A stretch of 64,000 bases of DNA from Blasia pusilla. Lineage: Eukaryota > Marchantiophyta > Marchantiopsida > Blasiales. The position numbers were made by a program, and so were the translations under genes. The notes below the pieces were generated by a model. The model made no database searches, was not told the origin of the DNA, and saw only the letters and a program-made list of their open reading frames with translations. Below are positions 33,251 to 44,219 of this stretch, piece by piece. Where the stretch lies: NCBI GenBank assembly GCA_050084515.1, contig CM114272.1, positions 42,470,001 to 42,534,000 of the forward strand, read 5' to 3'. The first letter of the stretch is position 1, and each line of letters starts with the position of its first letter.

Positions 33251-34266
33251 TGTCGTGACCTTCGTAACCAAACAACACCAAATAGGCGCCAAGCGGAACA
33301 TAGAACTCAAGTGGACTCACCCTGTGATGTTCGCGCTTTGGAGAGGCTTTTGGAAAGGTCTCTTGGAAAATTCCAAGAGACGAAACACATAACAGAGTTG
33401 TGCATTTCATGCGTTAGTGGTTGCGACCAAGAAATCTAGACCAAATGCGAGCCAAGACTTGAGATGAGTTGAGTCTTGGAAGGTTCGTTGCCAAAGAGGT
33501 GAAAACGAGTATTGGAACACGACTAGCGTTTGGGGAATTTGACTGTGTTTTGGACCATAACATTTAGCCCCAAGATGCGTTTGGGACAAGTAAGGAGGCG
33601 TTGGAAAGCTTATCATGAGATGCTTCCAACGCATAAAAGATTTTAGAAAACGCATTAGTACAAAATGAGATATTGGCCAAAAGAATTTATTGGAGCAATC
33701 GGGTTGAGGGCCAATTGCAGAGGCCCAGGTGTCTTTCCCTAAATGTAGGGAACCCCGGAGATTCCCATAAGAACTAGTAAGGGAGGAGTCTCTCCAAGAT
33801 ATTTTGGAATACAAATCCCCACTTTGAGCACCAAACGGCGTCTCAGAGGCACAGGATGGAACGGGAGTTTGGCATTGGAACTCGAAACCCAAACCTGATC
33901 CAAGGGAGTGGACTTTGTACGCCACACTTGGATTCCAATCCAAGATTTTCTTTGTGCGAGTCTTGGTTAGTGACTCATTGGATGTCTCTTGGACAGTTGG
34001 AAACGCTAGGCGCGAAATGCCATTTGAGGTTCCTGAACCGACCAGAAAGTCTGTCCCAAGTCTTTCGAGACTTGCCCGTGTTGTAAACCGCGAAACGCTG
34101 GATGAGAGACCGAGATGAGAACTTGGAAAGTTAGCCTTCTGATTGATCCAAGATCCGACTAACCAGAGTGCATGTTTGGATGCAGATTAGTGTTGAGAGC
34201 GTGACCTACTGAACGCACGCTTCCGCAACAACAAGATTAACGTTCAAGGAGAGTAGGCGCACGACT
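33251..34266 (+). repeat. 5' LTR of the plus-strand gypsy element
   Basis: Starts TGTCGTGACC and ends near GGCGCACGAC, about 1016 bp, colinear with the reverse complement of 20511-21542. The primer-binding site follows within three bases. Confidence 0.9.
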
Positions 34267-34268
34267 TG

Positions 34269-34280
34269 TGGTATTAGAGC
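34269..34280 (+). other. Primer-binding site, methionine tRNA type
   Basis: TGGTATTAGAGC directly after the LTR differs at one base from TGGTATCAGAGC, the initiator-tRNA-Met complement used by most plant LTR elements. Confidence 0.85.
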
Positions 34281-34391
34281 AATTCCTTGATGAGCGCAAA
34301 CTTGGGGTCGTAGAAGATCAGGATTTTTTAGAAGAACTCAAGGAGGAACGCAAGAGACGAGGAGGAGATTTGAGAAAGCGAGGACTCGCAA

Positions 34392-35450
34392 ATGGCGACC
34401 AAGGGCGAAGAACGAAGGAAGCCGCGAGTCAAAGCAAAAAATCCGAGAGACGAATCAAGGACGGACCATGAACCTAAGGTGGAGATTGCAACTCCCGAAG
34501 TGCCGAGTCCCAGACATGAGGATGTTCCAAACGCAAATATTTCCGCCGGGCCTTCAGCGCCAAACTTAAACGACCCGGCCTTTTATATCCAAACGATAGG
34601 TTTGATGAAGGTGATGGCGGACCAGATGGCCGAATAGAGCAGGGTAATGGTAGAACTCAAGTCAAATGGAGCCTCTAGTTCCGGCAAGAAGCTTTGTAAG
34701 ACAAATTTTCCAACGCCATTAACAGGAATGGGGCATTCTCAAAAAGTGAGGGAGTTTCTAACGGAACTTGAACTTTATTTCGAAGCGCAAAAGGCAGATG
34801 AGCAAGACAAGGTGACTGTAGAGGTCACGTTTTTGAAGGATCACGCTCTCCACTGGTGGACAACTCACCGTAAAGAACATCTAGGTCGTGGAAGAACTTT
34901 GAGTTGGGAAGATTTCAAGGAGTTGATTGGTAATCGATTAACTCCGGAATATCAAGAGTATCGCGATGGCATGGAGTTTATTAGGTTGCGCTAAAGCAGA
35001 TCCCTTAGCGCTTATGTGCGAGAGTTCAGTGCACTCATGAGCTCACTTTCCACGGATGAGTTTACAAAGAAGGTGATCTTCTTAAGTGGATTCAACCCGA
35101 GCAGCGAAAAGGCTTTCTTTTGTATGACTCACATTTTAGAGACGTGCGTGGAGTTTCTGAGGCTAACGGAGAGGATAGGGGACGATGAAGTCCAAAACCA
35201 AAAACCCTTTGAGCCGAAAAGTTTTTCTAAGTTACCGAAAAACAAAGGGACATCCTAGAGGGTTTGGAATGGGGGTGAGCGCGACCACGTAGGGTCTCTT
35301 GCCCCAGCAGCAAAATGAGTGGAACTCAACACGAAGCCAAGAGGGCCGCCGTTCCCCAAGTCAACAAACGCCAAAGTGATTTGCTACAATTGTGGCGAAC
35401 CCAAGCATATGGCTAAGGAATGTGTGAGGCCCAAGGTTAGTAATCCGAGT
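34392..35450 (+). pseudogene. Gypsy gag with CCHC knuckle
   Basis: Frames 34392-34637, 34647-34994 and 35016-35258 carry the gag core: KVREFLTELELYFEAQKADE, HALHWWTTHRKEHLGRG and WEDFKELIGNRLTPEYQEY. After a stop, 35319 onward gives the zinc knuckle CYNCGEPKHMAKEC (CX2CX4HX4C). The stops are in frame with little length change, so decay is mainly by point mutation. Gag would assemble the virus-like particle. Confidence 0.85.
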
Positions 35451-36185
35451 ATGATTGCATTTGATACTAAGCACTTATCGGCGGGAGATCTAGATACATC
35501 TCTCCAAGTCACCAAGAGAACGCCCAATTTGGTTTACCTAGGATCCAAGATCGCTAATCGCGATGTGATGTTGTTCGTTGATACATGTGCTTCGCACTCA
35601 TTCTTGAGCCCGAGAATGGTAAAGACGTTGGAATTGCCAACCACTAAGGCGGATGAATCCATTAGGGTAGGATTCACGGGAGGCAAGTCCCACTAGACCT
35701 CAGAGCTAGTTTTAGGGCTAGTTGTGGGATGTGGAGTATTTGAGTTGAAGGAGAATTTCACAGTTTACGACATGGACGGAATTGATGGAGTCTTGGGGAA
35801 CACGTTCTTGGATGCGTATGAGATGGAACTAAGGCAAAGACCTTCGAGGTTGAGCGTCTTGGTCAACGGAAAATGGACAGACATCAGATTGGTTCGTGAG
35901 GTTCTTAGAAAGACGGTGTTCATGAACGCCATCACGAAGACGAGTTTGGCCGAGTTAGAGGAAGGATTCCTTTGCATGATGAGACAAGTAGAGGATGATG
36001 CAAGCGCGAGACGCAGAGATCAGAACTCAGCTTCAAGTGGAATCCTTGAAACACTCAAGAGAGTTGTGAAAGAATTTGGAGATGTGTTGACTAAGGAGCT
36101 TCCGACTGAGTTACCACCATATAGGGCGGTTGATCATATGATAGAGGTGATACCCGGATCTCAACCATATTCAAAGGCACCATAT
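35451..36185 (+). pseudogene. Gypsy protease and start of reverse transcriptase, truncated
   Basis: MLFVDTCASHSFLSPRMVKT is the retropepsin active-site region, with Cys where DTG/DSG would have Gly. After a stop at 35696, GVLGNTFLDAYEMEL marks the protease flap end. TKELPTELPPYRAVDHMIEV then GSQPYSKAPY is the linker into RT. The frame breaks off at about 36185 before any RT catalytic motif. Confidence 0.85.
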
Positions 36186-37330
36186 ACCATACACCTGGCA
36201 ATAAATTTATGAACGTCTGTCTGCATGCCTTGCCACCAATACTGTATTTGGAGCAAGTTGTACGTCCACTTCACTCCAAAATGACTCAACTCCTCATGGG
36301 AATAGCACACTAAACGTGCTCTTTGTGAAGGATGAGGCACTACACGTACTATACCATCCTCCCAAATTTGCAACACATGTGTCCCCTCCCATTGGAACCG
36401 TCTGGCTCGCTGTAGGATCCGATCCCGCTTTCTAGCATCCACTGTGATCGCGACGCTCCCAGTACGCAGGTACTCCAAGACTTCTCCATCGTCGTGAATA
36501 TCTTGGCCACTTGTCATCTCCTCACTAGCCTCTTGATCTAAGGACTCTCTGTCAGATCTCGCCATCAAAGTATCAACAATCTGGCTCTCTATAGCCGACA
36601 AGCCCAAATAGGCTGATGCGTGCCATCCTGGCACCAACTCCTCATAACTCTCACCATTCCAACGAGCTCCAATTGCATCTCGTTGACTCGGGCATGGGTT
36701 ACGGCTCAAACCATCTGCATCCTGGTTCAACATCCGAGGTCTATGTACCACCTGGAAGTGATACTCCTGCAACAAAAGAGCTCACCTTTTGTCAAGCTTC
36801 CCTATAAGCTTGTCGGACTCCATCAACCACTTAAGGGCGCGTCCCCATAGAGCATATTATAAATTGGGGGTCCCTTGTCTTCCAGATCAACGATCACAAA
36901 CTCACGGACGAGACATAAGTCCTTGGTCCTTCTGCACCGTAAAAATCACGACGCGGAAACTCCAAGGAAGATCCTTAAATCACACACTTGTTTTAGCAAA
37001 TTTTAGTTTCTCATGGAATAGGCTATATTCGGTAATTTTTTTCGTCTACTTTGACGAAGGGCATTCAACGCATTCGGTACGTGAGGGGGACGTGAGAATT
37101 TCCGTGCAAGGATGGAAGTGCGCATTTACAATTCGTCTGTTCATCCGCTTTTGAGCAGCAAGACTGGTCGTCGTCGTGGGTAAGGGCCTCAAATGATTGA
37201 AATGGTCTTGCCTAGGACCGCGACCTAGTATCGTTCTATGGGGACTCACCCTAAGTGGCTGATGATCAGTGATAATGGTAAAGGGGTTGCCCAATAAATA
37301 ACACCTGAAATGTGCTAAAACCCACACTAT
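36186..37330 (-). pseudogene. RNase H end and integrase zinc-binding domain of the methyltransferase gypsy element
   Basis: On the minus strand, 37327-37046 reads NPFTIITDHQPLR (RNase H). 36775-36190 reads VVHRPRMLNQDADGLSRNP (end of RNase H) and YSHEELSHFGVKWTYNLLQI (integrase HHCC start, His-His visible). Then IARCMV carries the first Cys of the pair, followed by the junction with the inserted plus-strand element. The second Cys is lost at the junction. Confidence 0.85.
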
Positions 37331-37393
37331 AGCCTAGCACTCATCCTCATACGAGCTATATTATATCTCTGCAACGTTGTTTGAGTGACTAGC

Positions 37394-38300
37394 CTAAGCC
37401 ACCATGAACTCTCTACCCTCATCGTCATGTTGGATGAGCACGGCTCCAAGCCCCAACATGCTCCAATCTATGTGCAACTGGAAAGGACGCCCCTTGATCA
37501 GTCTCCTGAATATAGATACGGACGTCAATCTGTCCTTGAGCAGCTTAAATGCTCTCTCCTGCTCACCCCCCAGTGGCACTCGTAATCCACCTTGGTCAAT
37601 AAGGTTAGCATCTTTGCAATCGAGCTCAAACCCTTGACGTAACATCGATAAAAGTTCGCCAATCCCATGAATGCACGAACTTGACTCACATATGTAGGGC
37701 GTGGAATGCGTAAAATAGCCTCTTTCTTCATCTGTTGCACACCAAGGCCCCTTGGGTATATCGTATGACCCGAGTACTCAATCTGGTCGTCAAAGAACTT
37801 GCACTTGCCTCGATGTAGCTTCAGCCCATGTAATTGCAATTGTCGAAATACCTCCTCTAGATGTCGCTCATGCTCCTCAATCGTGGCGCTAAAGACCACG
37901 ATGTCATCAATATAACACCTAGCAAAATCCAGACGTGCCAAGATCCTATCCATGATCCTCTGAAACTCAGCCGGGGCGTTCTGTAACCCAAATAGTAAGA
38001 ACCACCACTGGTACAAGCAATCCTTTCCGTGAGGATCGATGCCCCAAAATGTCGTCTTCTACCTATCTTCCAATCTGATAGGTAACCGATGATAGCCGGC
38101 TCAAAGATGTAACTAATTGAAGACCTTTGCATGCCCAATAGCATCAAAGATCTCCATAGGGATTTGGGCATGGCATACGTACCTATCGGACTTTGTCTGC
38201 CGATTGATAGGTCGGTAATCTCCACACATCCGCCTATCTGTCTAGTTGCCATGCACATCCTTCTTGGCGGGCATGATAGTGGTAGATGCATACTCTCTGC
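37394..38300 (-). pseudogene. Gypsy reverse transcriptase (YIDD)
   Basis: A readable run on the minus strand from about 38300 begins with MPAKKD-type and CGDYRPINRQT-type segments in a disturbed frame. At 38016-37525 it gives YQWWFLLFGLQNAPAEFQRI, FARCYIDDIVVFSATIEEHE with the catalytic Asp pair, GLKLHRGKCKFF and PRPTYVSQVRAFMGLANFYR. The frame 37645-37394 continues the connection and RNase H start. Decayed by stops and at least two frame changes. Confidence 0.88.
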
Positions 38301-38689
38301 GCGAAAATAGCTCCTAAGGAACTGATGTATCCAACGCCGCTCTCCTCGTGTCAACCTAGGGCCTATATGTAGCTCTCAAGTCTCCATCGTGACTACAGTA
38401 GAACTCTTCAAGGTGAGTATTGGTGGTTGCTATGGTGCAACCACGTCTCGGAAAATAGAACTCGATTGCTCTCTTGAACCAACTACAAACTTTGATCTCC
38501 TCCACGTGCAGTACCGGAAACCACGCTCGATGCAGTGATTATCATCTCCCGGCGTACCTGCAAAACATCCCAAGAAGTCCAAGGGTGTCTCTCCCGATCA
38601 CCCTTGGTGTGTCGATCTCCTTGGGTCTTGCCCCCAACCATTGACTCAACCATCTTGGTAGGCATGGGGCTCACCAACGCAACCGCTGT

Positions 38690-39946
38690 GATCTGTCGCA
38701 TCCTCAAATGACGCCGCTAAGCTACTCCTAAGCTGAAAATCCATGTGAAGCAGTTTAGGTTCATCGCCTGACCCAAGACATGATATCATGATGATTCTAA
38801 TAGTGACAGTACTTCTGTCACTCATGTGGGGAATCCCATCGCTCGCTCTCGCTCATCGGCATTGGGCTCCACCAACCGCTGTACCTAGTCATCCCAAACC
38901 AAGCGAGGTCCGGCCTCCTTGAATGGTTAGGAAGCAGGAAAACTCACAAATGTGGGAAAGGCTTCCCGTGGCATGCCAATCCTACTGACCATAGTCAACG
39001 GAGGTCAATCATCATGACGTATTGCCTATGACCGATGATGTGGATCCAAAATAGAATCCACCAACAAATGGGAAGGGCGCTCCACTCTCGCATATGCCCT
39101 CCCCAAAACCTCATGTGGCACCAAGTTGGTCCATCAAAGACGCGGGAGATGTGCTCGTGAACCTACACTCGCCGCATCCAAAAACACACTTGGGTCGATC
39201 CATGCGCGCACTCGATGTGCACTTGTCACCACTCGAGACATGGAAACGCCCACAATAGGCATATTCTCCAGAATGTATGATAGAGAACGGGATTGATGCT
39301 CCTACAAGTGTTGCAAGATCCTCATCATCTTCCAAAATAACCTAGATCGATTGTTAGCCAACCCACTACCTCGTCCAGCACTCGACTGGCCCTAACACGG
39401 CCAAATAACCATGACCAAATCTATGCTCCCTACCCGCTTCAACTCCTGCGTCCCCAACAATGAAATGTCCCTTAGTAGGGAACTTTGATACCCTTGGACC
39501 ACAGACACAGACAAGAAGTCGAGAGATGGGAGGGATAACCACGCCACATATTGAAGTGAAGTGTGCTTTGCAACATCATCAATCTCAACGTACAAGTACT
39601 GCTGCATGCGCACTCCAGCCTGCAAAACAACAGCTAAGCTACTGTTGATCCCTCCAAAGAGATCCAACACGCAAATACCCTCCTCTGGGATGCACCACAC
39701 AATTAGGGTGGTGTCCAAAGGGGTAATAGTAGCACTCTGGCTACCTCCGGTTCCTCTGACCGTTACGCTCTCGTGCAAACGCCTTACTCCATGCTGTCTA
39801 CACAAGCTCATCGGCCAAGCGTCGGAGCTCCTCACTCGAGCCCCAAAACGGCATCTCTCCTCCACGAAATGATGCGAATACCATATTTCTCCTCTCCCTA
39901 GAATATTTTTGTGCGAGTGTGTCCTCTGTATGGACATGCTCCTCAA
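38690..39946 (-). pseudogene. C5-cytosine DNA methyltransferase domain within a gypsy element
   Basis: A single minus-strand frame of about 419 codons holds the methyltransferase motifs in order. Motif I, for S-adenosylmethionine, is VLDLFGGINSSLA (39670). Motif II is YLYVEIDD. Motif IV is IDLVMVIWPC, with catalytic Cys at about 39395. Motif VI is YILENM (39265). A late ERERAMGFPT (38850) matches motif IX, and LGQAMNLNCFTWI (38780-38741) sits where motif X (GNA/V) is found. About ten stops but no frameshift interrupt 39394-38690, the first replacing the Gln expected after the catalytic Cys. The domain lies between protease and RT, an unusual place. It would methylate cytosine in DNA; this copy is dead. 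A small frameshift near 39770 separates it from upstream coding sequence. Confidence 0.85.
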
Positions 39947-40029
39947 TCAAATCACAAGGCCATGTGATGGCGCTCCTGAATGCTGCTAATGTCACCAGCT
40001 CTTTTGGCTGTCGCTCGATCACTCCACCT

Positions 40030-40480
40030 ATGAATCAAACGGGTAATGAGCTAAGTCGCCCATCACGTGATTGCTATCTTGGTCTGTAGGACGTTGATTG
40101 CTCTGAGTAATCCAGGGAAAACCCCATCGACTACAACACTGCTCCACCAACCAAGACATCGTAGACTCTGCATCGGTCACTATCGCCTTGGTTCGCACCA
40201 CGGACTCATCTGTAGGATGTCCTGAGCAAATCCTCACCACAACCTCTTGTCAGGTGATAAACTGCGTGGTACTCACTCCACCCAAGGATGTATGTATCCT
40301 GAATGGACAACGCTCCACATCGATCCTCATCAGGCCCAAACCCGTGAATGCCACCTTCTCCAACATCAGGGGATGCAATCCTTAATCTAACAAGACACGT
40401 TGCGGACAAAACACTCTACCTCCTAGACTAACTAAATGGAACATTTCTCCTAGTTATCCAGCAACACAACATCTAGAGCA
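40030..40480 (-). pseudogene. Aspartic protease region of the methyltransferase gypsy element
   Basis: On the minus strand about 40430-40380 reads RVLLD, stop, GLHPLML, an LDSGA-like active site whose Ser/Thr position is now a stop codon. MRIDVERCPFRIHTSLGG and, further on, VVRTKAIVTDAESTMSWLVE (a flap/VTD segment) follow. Assignment as retropepsin rests on order and pattern and is weaker than the flanking domains. Confidence 0.55.
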
Positions 40481-41226
40481 ACCATGGCATGCTTTGTCGC
40501 GGGTCTAGCGGGCATCTCCGCCATCCTAGCAGTTGCAACCTGCCATGAATCTCAGGTGGACCGCCCGAGCATTGGCTCCAAGGGTAGGTCCATCACCTCC
40601 TCCGCAAATTACCTCTGAACGTGATGCAGGAACATCATCTCCACACACAAATAGCGTAGCGGCCAGCCAAAAAACCTCGGCGGGCATACCTCCCAACGTC
40701 ATAACATTGGAAGCAGAAAAAAGTGGAGCATGATACACCCTCGTGGCCGCCCCCAACATCGTACTCGACACATGCTCTCCTGAGCATCAGCAATAAGAGT
40801 CATCGCACTTGCTTCTCCCATCGTCCTTTGTGCCTATACACCAATAACATCAACTCTCTAGGAACTCTCATTAGGACCCATCGATGGGATCCTCATTGCC
40901 TTGGACAATATGAAAGGCTGGGGAAGCCTGGTGTGTTTCTTGACTTCCACTCTCTATGGATCCAACTCTGCAGCGGCTGCCTCCAACTGGATAGTCGCGC
41001 ACGTCCAGCCAGGATTCTCCATATCTTTGGATGCTCCATAAGAAGTCGATGCTACCGATCTGGCATCAAGTAACCTCAACGCCATAGCGGCAATTTGCTG
41101 CTATAGATGCTATATTTGAGCATCCATCCCAACCTCATGCCCAAAATCTTCCTTGAAACGTCTAGATGGCAGAACTCTACCTCCTCCACGGGCAACTCCA
41201 CCATCCCCTCGGGCAAATCCAACTCC

Positions 41227-41424
41227 TTATCCCTCAACGGGACCACTTGGTGCATGACCTCTAGGCCCACCTAGACCAGCAACTCGCTCTGGTGCCCTCT
41301 CTGACCCTTGCTCCGGATGTAACTCAGGATGTAGGCTGAAACACCTAGGGCGTGTGTGACCGTACCTTTGACAATAGTCACACTGATAAATCTCGAATCC
41401 CCTAAACCCTTTGGTTTGCGGCAC
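41227..41424 (-). pseudogene. Gag CCHC zinc knuckle of the methyltransferase gypsy element
   Basis: CDYCQRYGHTRPRC fits CX2CX4HX4C exactly and is followed by a Gly/Pro/Arg-rich tail. Gag sequence upstream of it (above 41430) is missing because a different gypsy remnant begins there. Confidence 0.75.
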
Positions 41425-42224
41425 ACTTCACTCTTCCCTCATAATCGTAGAAACTTCTTCACGAGTATCAACTGGAGATTCCATCCTTGGAAAAGCAAGC
41501 AAACTTTGCCTCTCTGACGATGCAAACAAATTCCAACAGATCTTGTTCCATAGATCAAGATACCATCAAGTTAACCATACAGCTCAAGGCATTGGCAAGG
41601 ACATGTTCCTTGCCTTTCTTGTAGCCCCATTTGACATGAAACCGCAAGATTTCTAGTTTCCATTGAACCTATTTTGGGGAGAGTCACATTCGGGTTTGGA
41701 AGTAAGTGTTTATGATGTCATCAATCACAATGGTGACTTGGATGGGTAATAAGTAATGTTGCCATCACTTCAAACAGTAGATGATTGTAAATATTTCCTT
41801 TTCGTGGGCGTCCCAACAAACTTCTGCACTTAGTTTGTATGATTCATTGCCCACTAGCCGATTTCCTTGCATCAACACACCGCCAATTGCCAAGTTTGAC
41901 ACGTTAGTTTGAGAGCGCCAACACAAGTTTCGCGCTAAGGATCTATTTTGGTTTTAGAAATGCTTGTTCTTGGTTTGGCGTCTAGAGAAATGCCATATTT
42001 TTGTGGTGAGTTCATGGAATGGGCTAACTATTCAAGTAAACATGCCCACATGCTTTTGGAAGTAGGTAGCTGAATCCAAGAACCGTCATAGCTCAGGTAC
42101 CTCTCAAGGTTGGGTCCACTCAATCAACGCTCCAATTTTGGTGTAATTCGGGTGAATGCCTTCTTGACATGTGAAACACTCTAGAAACACAACATTCAAC
42201 TATCCAAAAGAACATTTGCTCTTC

Positions 42225-42971
42225 TTAACATACAATTTTTCCTTCCTTTAGCCTTTTCATGACCTCTTCTACATCCAAGAGGTGTTGTACCCAGGTTGGA
42301 GAAAAAATGATCATATCATCTAAGTACACAATCACACACATATCCATCAAGTCTCTGAACACATCATTCATGAGCGTGTGGAATGTGGCCGGGACATTGT
42401 TCAAGCGGAAGGGCAAGACCAGATACTCATAAAGGCCTTAGCGAGTTCAGATCGTTTTTTTGAACTCATCCCCTTCAGCGAAGCAGATTTGGTGGTAACC
42501 ACATCTACGATCCAATGTCGTGAAGAACCTCCCAATGGAAAGCCTATCCATAGTCTCATCCATCAGTGAGAGTGGATACCAATTCTTAAGTGCGTGGTAG
42601 TCTCCACATATTTTGAGTGTCCCATCTTTCTTAGCCACAAAAAAATTAGGGCATCATAAGGGGACACAGTAGGGTGAATATGATTCTTGTTCAAGAGGTT
42701 AGTCATCTAGGCTTTGAGCTCCTCCATCTCAATACAAGTCATGTGCCAATCTTACCCCATACTAGGGTTGAATCTCAATCTTGTGGTCAAGTGTGCATTT
42801 GGGTAGAAAATATGGAGGGAGCGCTTTGGGCATGATATCCGCATAGCGCTCAACCAATGCTTGCATTTCAGGATGGATAGGGGCGACTTCATGTTTTAGG
42901 TGAGAGAGTTCAAGTTTTGTAGAGGCTTGTGAAATCAAAACTACCCAAGTGTCCTTGGCGATTTTCAACAC
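42225..42971 (-). pseudogene. Reverse transcriptase of the third gypsy remnant
   Basis: Three readable minus-strand blocks (42971-42762, 42638-42447, 42416-42225) carry the RT N-terminal linker, the CGDYHALK segment and the YLDD catalytic loop, separated by in-frame stops near 42650 and 42430. The sequence family differs from the methyltransferase element (YLDDMIIFS against YIDDIVVFS). Confidence 0.85.
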
Positions 42972-43455
42972 TTTGTCAAACTATCGTGTAGAGCATTGTT
43001 TCATGATTTGGTGAGTCTCATGCGCTTTACCAAATTGGGGCGCCATGGCTTCAAGATCTTCACAAATTTTGGGCACTTGCAACAAGGGAACTCGCTCCTA
43101 TTGCCCAAATATGTCGTAAAATCCTCATGCCATTGGACATTAAGTATGGCTTTAAATTCTTGAAGCCAGCTCCAAGAAAGTACACCTAAGAATGATTGAG
43201 GTAGATCCTACAACAAGAAATCAAATTTCCGCTCAATATTTCCTATCAGCAAGGGTATTGATATACACCTCATATATATCCACTTGGCTGGATCCTTGAG
43301 CAAAATGAACCAGTAAGGGTTCAACTATCTTGGTAACAACAAGACCAAGACTCTTAATCACAAATATATTCATCACATTCACATTTGCACCCGTGTCCAA
43401 CAAGAAGCACATGGACTACCCTTTAATAGACCACACATCCATAGCAAACATCTGT

Positions 43456-43700
43456 TTATAGCACTAGAGATATTAGGCATGCTTGAACTAGCCGGGAAAC
43501 ACCTTCAATTGGTCTCGTGTCCTTGGTGGTGCCTCTCTCTCTAATCATGTTCGACCCCTTGCTCCTCATCAACAAAGAATACACTTGCTTTGGGGCATTC
43601 CGTAGCAAAGTGCCCCACCCAACCGCACCAAAAACAATGGCAAGCATCTGATATGGTTGGCGTCATCGTGGGTTTGCTCGGCCTTGCCCCTAGGTTTGGA
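43456..43700 (-). pseudogene. Gag knuckle and protease start of the third gypsy remnant
   Basis: CFWCGWVGHFATEC is a canonical CX2CX4HX4C knuckle. Within about 200 bp on the same strand the protease site LLDTGAN appears, giving the usual gag-protease order. Confidence 0.75.
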
Positions 43701-44219
43701 CACTTTCCAAATTTAGGGCATCACTTCGTCGTATGAGTGCATCAGATCTAGACTTGAGGAGTCAATGGTGCACACATAATTTTGTGGAACAATCTCAGAG
43801 ATGGAGCAGCAACTAGCACAAGCCGAAGCGCATAAAGTTGCTCCAAAAATCAGACTTAAGGAAAAGGTGCACCGCTATTGTAGGCTAGGCTTTGGGGTTC
43901 AACTATATGGTCAACTCTGATACAAAGTGACGCAGGGGAAATTTTCAAACTTTGAATCTTGCAACCACATATGCAACTCTCAAAGCACAACCACTAGCTC
44001 ACTAGAAGAAATGGGTGGTTTTTATGACAAGACTTTAAATGACTCACTTAAATGGTCTAGTCATAAAATTTAGAGTCGTACAACTCACTGAATCATCTAC
44101 TTATGACTAACGCAATTATCAATACTCTTTAGTCAAGATGAGTCAAACGTGTTTCACTGACCCAGTAAAGGTGAGTCATAAACAACGACTCATATGTTTA
44201 AATGATTTCATGCTCCAAT

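Larger units (their letters stand above)
33251..36185 (+). mobile_element. Ty3/gypsy element, 5' half, inserted in the methyltransferase element
   Basis: A complete 5' LTR, primer-binding site, gag, protease and the first residues of reverse transcriptase are present. Sequence switches at about 36185 to the minus-strand element. There is no 3' LTR or pol remainder, so the right half was deleted, together with a few integrase codons of the host element. The LTR family is the same as the solo LTR at 20.5 kb, in opposite orientation. Stops at 34637, 34994, 35258 and 35696 inactivate it. Confidence 0.88.
31554..41430 (-). mobile_element. Ty3/gypsy retrotransposon encoding a DNA methyltransferase and a PHD finger (decayed, interrupted)
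   Basis: Read on the minus strand from 41.4 kb: CCHC gag knuckle, aspartic protease, C5-cytosine methyltransferase, reverse transcriptase (YIDD), RNase H, integrase zinc-binding and core, PHD finger, then a likely 3' LTR. RT before integrase defines gypsy. The interval 33251-36185 is a later plus-strand gypsy insertion that separates the integrase zinc-binding domain from the core. Its 5' LTR and gag start are missing, replaced at about 41430 by another gypsy remnant. Many stops, mostly TAG/TGA, interrupt otherwise continuous frames. DNA-methyltransferase-bearing retrotransposons are known from a charophyte alga and dinoflagellates; this copy adds a PHD finger behind integrase. Confidence 0.85.
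41440..43926 (-). mobile_element. Third Ty3/gypsy remnant, minus strand
   Basis: From the right are a primer-binding-like site (TTGTATCAGAG on minus, 43915-43925), gag knuckle CFWCGWVGHFATEC (about 43600), and protease LLDTGANVNVMN (about 43400). RT follows with KKDGTLKICGDYHALKNWYP (42638-42447), MPFRLNNVPATFHTLMNDVF and CVIVYLDDMIIFSP (42416-42300, catalytic YLDD). RNase H traces near 41800 end in HVLANALSC near 41590. No integrase remains. Stops throughout indicate a dead copy. TGACGCAGGGG at 43928 may be the inner edge of its 5' LTR. Confidence 0.82.
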
